64,000 bases of DNA from Penium margaritaceum (lineage: Eukaryota; Streptophyta; Zygnematophyceae; Desmidiales; Peniaceae), in contig SZWC01004940.1 of NCBI GenBank assembly GCA_023375785.1, positions 23,192-87,191 of the forward strand. Direction: 5' to 3'. Positions 57,471 through 64,000 of the stretch are shown piece after piece (position 1 is the first letter of the stretch; the number at the start of each line of letters is the position of its first letter). The notes under the pieces are model-generated. The model saw only the letters and a program-made list of their open reading frames with translations. It was not told the origin of the DNA and did not search any database. Both the position numbers and the translations under genes were made by a program.

Positions 57471-59217
57471 TGTGTCACCAGTGGGAGCGTCGTCTCACCT
57501 ATGCAACCGTCACTGTCGCCGCCCTCGATGCCTCGACCCCGTCTAGCTGCTCCACTCCTCCGACCGCGACCCCGGTCCCACAGACGCCAGCTCCTCAGCA
57601 CCATAGTTTATAGCCGTTCCCTTCACCGGCACAGTCTTCCTTCTATCCGGGCTCTGGCGCCATCACTTCGCACTCCGTCTACACTCACGGGCCGTCCACA
57701 CGTGAGCAATAGTTGGAGCAATTCATTGTGCTCCTGCTCGGCCTGCCTCGCCCTACCCCCAAGGGAAGTGCGAGTTGCGTCACCTCCTGCTCGACCCTCT
57801 CGCCCTACATGACTGAGATTGAGTTGCGGTCGTGCACTGCCTCCTTTTCTGACTTGCCATCTCCCGTGGTCTCCCCTGTTCCCCTCCGTAACAAAAATGC
57901 ATGGCTTGATGATTGGCAGTCTCGGTTCGCACCCCCTTCCACCGCATCCGCATGTCTTGCTTGCTGCCATGTGACCGTTAGCGATCTCGCAACTTCGGTC
58001 CAGGTTTCGGTCGAGACCTGGATCATTGACTCCGAGGCCACGCATCACATGACGGCCTCTTGCAAGGTCTTCAGTATTGTTGGTCCCGCTGGCAATGTCG
58101 CCGGTGTCCGGACGGGCTCCGACCAGGTGTTACCTGTCTGCAGCATTTGTGTAGTCCGTTTCCGTGGTCCTACCGGTGATGTCTTTCGGACCGATGTCCT
58201 TTTCGTCCCCGGTCTTAAGCTCAGCCTCCTGTCTGTTACTACCCTTGACCGCATGAGCATGGACGTTGTGCACTCGCGTGGTGTTGGCAATGTGTCGTTG
58301 CTTCCGTCTGGTCTTGTTGTTCTCCACGCCACAACTAGTGGCAACTTGTCGCACGAGCCTCGTCTGTCTTCCTCTCTCTCTTTCACCTCCTTGACATCCA
58401 TTGCAGGCCATGTGCTTGTCTCTAGCATGTTTTCTCTTCAGCACACCCGTCTCTTGAACCCCCACCTTTGCCACGTCCACTCTGCTCTCGTCGACAGCAT
58501 GCTCCGCACCCAGCCGGCCAAGGGCCTTGACCCTGAGACCTTCCCTTTGCCGTACCCCAGGGGGTACGTTTATTGCACTCAGGGTAAGATGCACCAGTCC
58601 ACATACCCTCTGTCCTCCTCTCGTGCATCCTCCCCTCTCGACCTGGTCCAATCCGAAGTCATGGGTCCTCTCCCTACTGCGTCTGTCGGAGAGCATGGCC
58701 GTTATGTCCTCACCCTCACTGACAACTACTCTCACTACCGCTGGGTCTTCTGCCTTCGGCACAAGAGCGATGCCGCCCGTGCTATCCAGGACTTGCTTGT
58801 CCTTGCGGAGCGCAAGTGTGGTCGACCACTTCGCCGCTTTCACTCTGATCGCGGTGGTGAGCACATGGGCAAGACCACAACCTTTCTTGCCTCCCGCGGT
58901 ATCCACCACGAGACATCCGCGCCCTACACGCCCTCCCAGAATGGCGTCTCCGAGAGGTGGAATTGTACCATGGCCGATGCTGTCCGCACCATGCGCGTTG
59001 ACTCTTGCCTCTCTGATGGTTTCTACTCTGAAGCCATGGCGTACATGACATGGGTCTGGAACCGGATTCCTCACGAACCCCTTCCCTGCCAGTCCACGCC
59101 GTACCAGCACTGTTGCGGTGAGCGAGCCGACCTCCGCCCTACTCGCGTGTGGGGTTGCGTGGCCATTGTGTGGCTGCCCACCCTTAAGAGCGACAAGGAC
59201 GAGGTGCAAGGACGCCC
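57471..59217 (+). pseudogene. copia F protease copy 2 and integrase
   Basis: The frame is open from 57713 to the frameshift near 59217; two TAG codons lie before it (57611 and 57710). Protease: TWIIDSEATHHMTA, again DSEA, and VLFVPGLKLSLLS. Pre-integrase zinc region: NPHLCHVHSAL and YCTQGKMHQS. The integrase core has all three catalytic acids: LTLTDNYSHYRWVF, RFHSDRGGEHMG and PYTPSQNGVSERWN. MAYMTWVWNRIPHEPLP and RVWGC follow. This is the only integrase in the window with a complete triad. Confidence 0.9.
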
Positions 59218-59453
59218 CGCGGATGGCCTTGCACCTTTCTGGTGTCTCTCGTCAGTCCAAGGCTTGGCGCTTCTGGGATCCCTCTCAACACTGTATCATC
59301 GAGTCTCGCGATTCCCTCTTCCTTGAGGAGCTGATTCCGCGCAATTTTGTTTGCTCCGGCTTGTCGGTATCCCTCCCATTGCGTGGGGGAGTGGTGAGTC
59401 CGTCCTTTGTCCTGCCACTTCCGGGTGGCACATCACTTAGTCCCTTTGAGACA
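59218..59453 (+). pseudogene. copia F integrase C-terminal tail, shifted frame
   Basis: After a frameshift the tail goes on in frame 3: LSGVSRQSKAWRFWDPSQHC and IIESRDSLFLEELI. This matches the usual copia sequence SKxYRFWDP...SRDVxFxE. Confidence 0.75.
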
Positions 59454-59990
59454 GCAACCCCTATCACGCCCACTGGCCCCTCCGGGCCGACAGTCCCTGA
59501 TGCGCCCGCTGGAACCTCCGGGCCGACGGTCCGAGATGAGCCCGCTGGCCCCTCCGGGCCAACGGTCCTAGATGTGCTTGTTGGCCCCTCCGGGCTGACG
59601 GTCCCAGATGCGCGCGCTAGCACTTCCGGGCCGGCAGTCCCAGATGCGCCCAATGGCCCCTCCGGGCCAACGGTCCCAGATGCGCCCGCTTACCCCTCCG
59701 GGCCGTTAGCCTCAAACACGTTTGCTAGCCCCTCCGGGCCGGCGATCCCAGTTGTGTCCAGTGGTCCCTCCGGGCCAGTCGCCCTAGTCATATCCATTAG
59801 TCCTACCGGCTAGCCGTCCCAATCGTGCCCGCTGGCCCCTCCGAGCCGGCGGCCCTAGTTGCGTCCGCTAGTCCCTCCGGGCCAGCCGCCGCAGTCACGC
59901 CCGCTCTCCCCTCCCCGCCGGCGGCCCCACTCACGTCCACTGGTCCCTCCGGCCCTGCAGCCCCGTCTGCCACTGCCGGCCCGTCAGGCT
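59454..59990 (+). repeat. 36-bp tandem repeats, 12-residue Gly/Pro units
   Basis: About 14 units of 36 bases encode variants of GPSGPTVPDAPA between integrase and RT. The last third uses another frame after TAG 59811. It seems to be an expandable linker in the polyprotein. Confidence 0.85.
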
Positions 59991-60299
59991 CGGTGCCATC
60001 TCCTGCCCTACCGCGCTACACACATGGCCCAGGTGGCCTCCTCCGACCGAGACCGTCGGTAAGCATGCAGACCGTAGCACCTCGCCCTGTGGCGTCTCGG
60101 CCCCCTGTCGCTCCACGTGTCTCTTCCACTCCTACGGTCGTGAGTGGGGACCCTGGCACCAAGGCCCTCGGCGTGACCACTTTGGCTATTACCGCAGACC
60201 TTCACCCTGGTTCTGCACTGGGCCATGCGATGCTCCATCACGAGCATTGGCATGCTGTCATGGCTGCACTCGCACGCATCCCACCTGGAGCTTGAGACG

Positions 60300-61829
60300 C
60301 ACACGCTCTCTCAATATGTTCCATAGCACGCCCGAGGACCCAGCCACCCTGCGTGAGGCTCGATCCTCTCCTGAGGCCGCACACTGGATGCTACCTCCGC
60401 TGACGAGCTCGCTGCTATCCGGCAGCACCACGTGTATGACCTCGTCGACCTCCCTCCAGGTCGGAAGGCCATTGGTGCCAAGTGGGTCTTTCAGCGTAAA
60501 TGGAAGCCCGACGGATCCTTGGACAAGTACAAGGCTTGCCTCACAGCCGAGGGGTTCGCTCAGGTCCCTGGGGTCGATTACGACCAGATCTTTGCTCCAG
60601 TTGGCCGATTCTCCACGAGTCAAGCGCTTTTCAGTCTGCTTGCCCAGGATGGGTGGGAGCTGCATCAGATGGACGTGAGCAACGCCTTCCTCCATGGTTC
60701 ACTAGAGGGTGAGGAGCTCTACATGGTGCAGCCTCTAGGCTTCGACGACGGTACTGGGAGAGTCTGGCGGCTGCGGAAGGCCCCCTACGGCCTGAAGCAG
60801 TCGCCTCGCTGTTGGAACCAGGAGATCAGCAGCACGCTCCTTCGCGCTGGCCTTTAGCGTAGCACCGCTGACCCCGCATTGTTCGTCAGCCTGCGAGGCC
60901 AGACCCTCACCGCTGTCCTGGTCTACGTCGACGATCTCCTCATTGCGTCGCCTGACCAGGCTGCCGTCCAGCGTGTCAAGGACCTGTTGCATACCACCTA
61001 CAAGATGAAGGATCTCGGGTCTGCCCGAGTCTTCCTCGGCATGGAGCTCGAGCATGATCGCTCCCAGGGCATCCTACACGTCCACCAGGCTGCCTATGTG
61101 CAGACCTTGTCCACTCGCTTCGTCGAGGACCTCCCCCTTGTGCCCAGCGCATCTTTACCCATGTCACATGATTGCCAGGTGAAGCTGAAGAGTCCTGACC
61201 CAGCCATTGTGGGGGAGCCAATTGATGTGACCACGTATCTGCGAGTCATCGGGTCACTGATGTTCCTGGCGACGACGAAGCACCCATACATCGTGTTTGC
61301 CGTCAACCTCCTAGCCTAGTTCTCTCAGAAGTCGCGTCACCTCCACTTCGAGGTCGCGATCCGAGTACTACGCTACGTCGTCTCGACTCCTCGGCAAGAT
61401 CTCATGTTCCGCCGTCAGCCGTCAGTCGTCACCGTGGGCTACACCGACAGTGACTGGGCCGACAGTCCAGACGGCAAGAGTCGCACAGGCTGGATCTTCC
61501 TAGTCGGCTATACGGCTGTGTCCTGGTGCAGTGGCAAGCAAGGGTGCATTGCACGCAACACTGCTGAGGCTGAGTACATGGCCCTTGGCCTAGGGGCGTG
61601 TGAGAGTGTGAGGTTGTGTCGTCTGATGTCCGAGTTGCGTCAGTCCGTCATATCCATCACGTTGCATTGTGACAATGAGAGTGCCATGGCCATCACCGAC
61701 AATGACGGCGTGCATCACAAACGCACAAAACACATCAACGTTAAGTATCACTATGTGCGTTTGTTTTTGCATGATGATAGCATCAACATTGTGTGGGTTG
61801 AGACAGCACGGCAGCTGGGTGACTTCTGA
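60300..61829 (+). pseudogene. copia F reverse transcriptase and RNase H
   Basis: The RT lead-in is YDLVDLPPGRKAIGAKWVF. RT motifs are GVDYDQIFAPVGRFS, LHQMDVSNAFLHG (Asp kept), EELYMVQPLGF, LRKAPYGLKQSPRCW and VLVYVDDLLIAS with an intact YVDD. RNase H has VGYTDSDWADSPDGKSRTGW, NTAEAEYMAL, LHCDNESAM and KHINVKYHY, all catalytic acids kept. From 60432 to the final TGA (61827-61829) there is one frame with only two interruptions, both TAG (60855-60857 and 61317-61319). Between 60296 and 60430 one or two small shifts join it to the linker. Confidence 0.9.
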
Positions 61830-61996
61830 CCAAGGCACTAAAGCGCGACTCGTTCAAGCAGGTTGTGAGTTCAGTTGGCATGTGTCCGTGAGTGGCTCTC
61901 TTTGTCCCTGCATGCGTCTGTGTGCCCTGGGGGAGTTTGGTTGTTGACTGTGTCTCTGCCTGCACATGTGCACTACGCCTGTGAGTCATGGGGGAG

Positions 61997-62845
61997 TGTT
62001 GGTTTTTGCGCATCTCTCATTGTGCTCTGTTGTGTCCTCCCGGCTTATGTATATCGGCGTGCACATGACTGACGGCGAGACTCGACGCTGCTAGAGTGTC
62101 GTCCGGTGGAGCCGACGCTCGCTGAGGCCTAATCCCAGTTTGCTGGAGCCTCCTCCCTCCGACGACGTGCTCAGCTCCATCGGCAGGCCTCCTCGGCGGT
62201 CGGGCCGCCGGCGGTCAGTGCCACCACAGATGCTGTCTGCATGATCCCAACGCTAATTCAGACTGTGCCATTACGTCTTCAGCATCATGCTCTGTCTAGG
62301 GTCCATGTCTCTTGCTGCGTGGCACTGTTTGGCATCATAGACCGTCATAGGCATTGCCTGGGTTCGGGCAGCCATAACTCTTTGCTGTTATCTTTCTAAT
62401 TGTATCTGACCGCACGATTGCGTTTGCAACGTCAATGTTATGGTATGGTCCAGTTTTCAGGCAAAACGGACGACGCCCGGGTTTTGGGATGTCTTGCGTC
62501 TCGCAAGGCTCGCCGAGAAAACCCTGCGTGCCAGAAGATAGATCCATGATTGTTTTCTGATTGGCTGGTTAGCTGAGTAACAAGTTCTACACTAGTGGGG
62601 GGGAGCTAGAACTTGGAGGGGTCTCCCATTGTTGTTCATTCTTCACTTCTAATGAGTTACTTCCAGTTTTCAGCTGCTTTCTGGCGCTAACACTGGCGCG
62701 CGCATTTATGAGTAACAAACCCAGAGCTTCCACACTTAGTCTCTAGAGCAGCAGACTAAGGGGGCAGCGGACTTAAGCAACGAGCGTGGAAGCCTGCACG
62801 TTGCATCAACAACGCTGCTGCCCCAACGTGCTGCCTAGTTTTCGA
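61997..62845 (+). repeat. copia F 3' LTR
   Basis: It starts TGTTGGTTTTTGCGCATCTC and ends CCTAGTTTTCGA (CA in the left copy). Before it lies GTCATGGGGGAG, a fair polypurine tract. Confidence 0.9.
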
Positions 62846-63240
62846 TTTCATGAAACCCTACATCAAACCAGGGGGTTGCGTGTCGAGGAAAAAAAAAACA
62901 AACAGGTCATCGATCAATCGGGATGAGCGAAAACGTCCGCTTTTTAATCCAGCGGAAACTCTATTTTTTTGGCCCTCACACGCAAACCCTTCCAGTTTTA
63001 GCATTCAAGCCGTAATCAAATCACACCCATAATTACATTAGGGGTTTAGGGTTTTATTTTTGTGCGGGCACCTACTGGGCTCCGCGGTAGCAGGACCCAA
63101 TAGGTGCCCGCACAAAATCGCATCAGCGTTGGCATGATGCGATTTCTCGCTGTTTGTGGGTAAAATGTAAATATTCTCAGGTAACTGGGTAGGGGAATAC
63201 TATTATTCTGAACGCCGGGTACAGTAGTTTTGTCCTTCCG
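62846..63240. repeat. right arm of the inverted repeat around copia F
   Basis: 62849-62916 is the inverted counterpart of 51314-51373 (ATGAAACCCTAC..CCAGGGGGTTGCGTGTCGAGG..CAGGTCATC), about 80% alike. Further out, weaker inverted similarity to 51060-51130 is seen around GAACGCCGGGTACAG. Confidence 0.65.
63061..63143. repeat. two hairpins, the first of the 50.2-kb family
   Basis: The first has 19-bp arms TGTGCGGGCACCTACTGGG (63061-63079) and CCCAATAGGTGCCCGCACA (63096-63114), one mismatch. Its core aligns with the hairpins at 50199-50532. The second is ATCGCATCA (63117-63125) with TGATGCGAT (63135-63143), perfect. Confidence 0.85.
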
Positions 63241-63511
63241 AACACTGGGCGGGGCATACACACAATCTAATTTTGTGGGTAATCACTACATGTACCCTAT
63301 CCTGAACATGTCCGGCCAGACTGGGAGTGTATCGCAGGCTAATCGCTCAACCGATCATGGGCAGACGCGACAGGAGCTGCTTGAGCTGCAGAGCTGCCAG
63401 AGCAGGTTAGCTTGGGGCGCCGGTATTGCAGCCCATGGTGCTGTCCAGCGGTGAGCATGCGATGCCCTTTGCGTGGCGGTTTCGGCGAACGTGCGAAGTC
63501 ATGTGGCAAAG

Positions 63512-64000
63512 ATGTTAGGTCTAGACCTGAACCAGACATTTGGCACGCAGGAAGATGAAGATGAGGAGGAGTTCGGCGATGACCTGGGGGATGCCCCCGC
63601 CACGTCGGACGACGGAGCTGGCGCTGACGTGGACGCGGACCATGGCAACGCCGTCTACGGCGACCTCAACGCCTACCCTGATGCGGAGCCCTACGGCGAA
63701 GAAGCGGGAGGGGAGGGAGAAGAAGGGGTAGGAGGAGAGGGTGAAGAAGATGGAGAAGGTTATGTGGGTGCAGAGGGAGGTGGCGATGGCGACCAAGAGG
63801 AAGTGCTCGGCAGCGAGAACGGCGACATGGACCAGCATCAAGCTTCGCAGTCTTCCTCATCCGGGGGTGGCTCCGCTTCCTCCTCGTCAGATGACGACTC
63901 CTTTTCCTCTGCAGACAGCGCCGCTGGGGAGCATGGAGGCGTGGGAGGTACCCTGCAGGGCCAGCACCAACACCACCAGCAGCGGGGCCAGCGGCAGCAG
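63512..64000 (+). CDS. acidic low-complexity protein, 5' part, runs off the window
   Basis: The frame from ATG 63512 (MLGLDLNQTFGTQEDEDEEE) stays open to the window end, about 163 codons. It is very rich in Asp, Glu and Gly, then Ser and Gln (SSSSSGGGSASSSSDDDSF, later QHQHHQQRGQRQQ). No domain is recognised. Such tracts occur in nuclear chromatin-associated proteins. The acidic Ser-rich N-terminus of pogo-like copy 1 is similar in style, so a transposase N-terminus is an alternative. An upstream frame (63308-63454, MSGQTGSVSQANRS) could be a separate exon. Product unknown. Confidence 0.4.
   Translation, partial: MLGLDLNQTFGTQEDEDEEEFGDDLGDAPATSDDGAGADVDADHGNAVYGDLNAYPDAEPYGEEAGGEGEEGVGGEGEEDGEGYVGAEGGGDGDQEEVLGSENGDMDQHQASQSSSSGGGSASSSSDDDSFSSADSAAGEHGGVGGTLQGQHQHHQQRGQRQQ

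Larger units (their letters stand above)
51406..62845 (+). mobile_element. Ty1/copia element F, 11.4 kb, with internal duplication
   Basis: It is bounded by two LTRs of about 845 bp. Inside are a primer site, a GCA-rich leader, gag and protease (copy 1), gag and protease (copy 2), integrase, a repeat-rich linker, RT and RNase H, in copia order. It is about twice the usual copia length because of the leader and a 2,031-bp tandem duplication. The LTRs differ at about 7% of the positions that I compared. Catalytic motifs of integrase, RT and RNase H are complete. No clean target duplication was found (CATAA on the left, TTTCA on the right). Confidence 0.9.

Noticed and set aside
54819-57812. Plus-strand open frames of 307 and 314 codons (54819-55742 and 56868-57812)
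   Set aside because: They are Ser/Pro/Arg-rich shadows in another frame of gag-protease, present in both duplicate copies; the real frame holds the Gag core, CCHC knuckle and protease motifs.
58130-59209. Long minus-strand open frame (359 codons) under copia F integrase
   Set aside because: It lies opposite the clear plus-strand protease-integrase frame and shows no family motif; it follows from the GC-rich codon pattern.
51401-62850. Target duplication of copia F
   Set aside because: CATAA and TTTCA do not match; small changes of the LTR ends or loss of the duplication cannot be told apart by eye.
63040-63060. TTTAGGG motifs as possible interstitial telomere repeat
   Set aside because: Only one or two units occur (also at 51358); no array, so chance is enough.

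Overview
This is a repeat-filled stretch of a eukaryotic, probably green-lineage (streptophyte), nuclear genome. Almost all recognisable coding sequence belongs to decayed transposable elements: pogo/Tigger-like DDE transposases, Ty1/copia elements and chromodomain-bearing Ty3/gypsy elements (chromoviruses). The primer-binding sites resemble the initiator-tRNA-Met type (TGGTATC...) common in plant retrotransposons. There is no bacterial gene organisation, no rRNA or tRNA gene that I can see, and no intact host gene. A charophyte, bryophyte or similar large repeat-rich genome would fit, but the species cannot be fixed from the sequence alone. Two runs of N with abnormal poly-G mark short-read assembly gaps.

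Layout: (1) 1-9.2 kb holds two diverged pogo-like transposase pseudogenes (2-1632 and 7460-9170). Between them are a minisatellite (2720-3056), a minus-strand coiled-coil/PBS remnant (4.05-5.0 kb) and a MITE-like block (6.27-6.6 kb). (2) 11.6-19.15 kb is an old minus-strand copia element with diverged terminal direct repeats. (3) 19.7-49.8 kb is a head-to-tail array of four related but diverged plus-strand gypsy elements (A, B, C, D), separated by LTR-LTR junctions. It has been invaded repeatedly: by a solo or truncated LTR of family E in A, by a 925-bp solo LTR and a TA-flanked MITE in B, and by a complete minus-strand gypsy element (E, 40264-48945) that splits the integrase of D. (4) 50.0-51.4 kb and 62.85-63.24 kb hold families of near-perfect hairpins and two arms of an inverted repeat. 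An 11.4-kb copia element (F, 51406-62845) sits at the centre of that inverted repeat. F has an internal 2,031-bp gag-protease tandem duplication. (5) 63.5-64.0 kb holds the 5' end of an acidic, low-complexity reading frame that runs off the window.

How the parts work together: within each LTR element the order is the classical one. For gypsy it is LTR, PBS, gag with a CCHC knuckle, protease, RT, RNase H, integrase, chromodomain, polypurine tract, LTR. For copia it is LTR, PBS, gag, protease, integrase, RT, RNase H, LTR. Nearly all copies carry stops, frameshifts, internal deletions or lost catalytic residues. F is the best preserved: it has a complete integrase triad, an intact YVDD box and a complete RNase H, and its main frames are interrupted almost only by TAG codons. 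The observations I rate highest are the dispersed hairpin family with paired arm changes, the head-to-tail gypsy array, and the TAG-only interruptions and shared stop codons in F.
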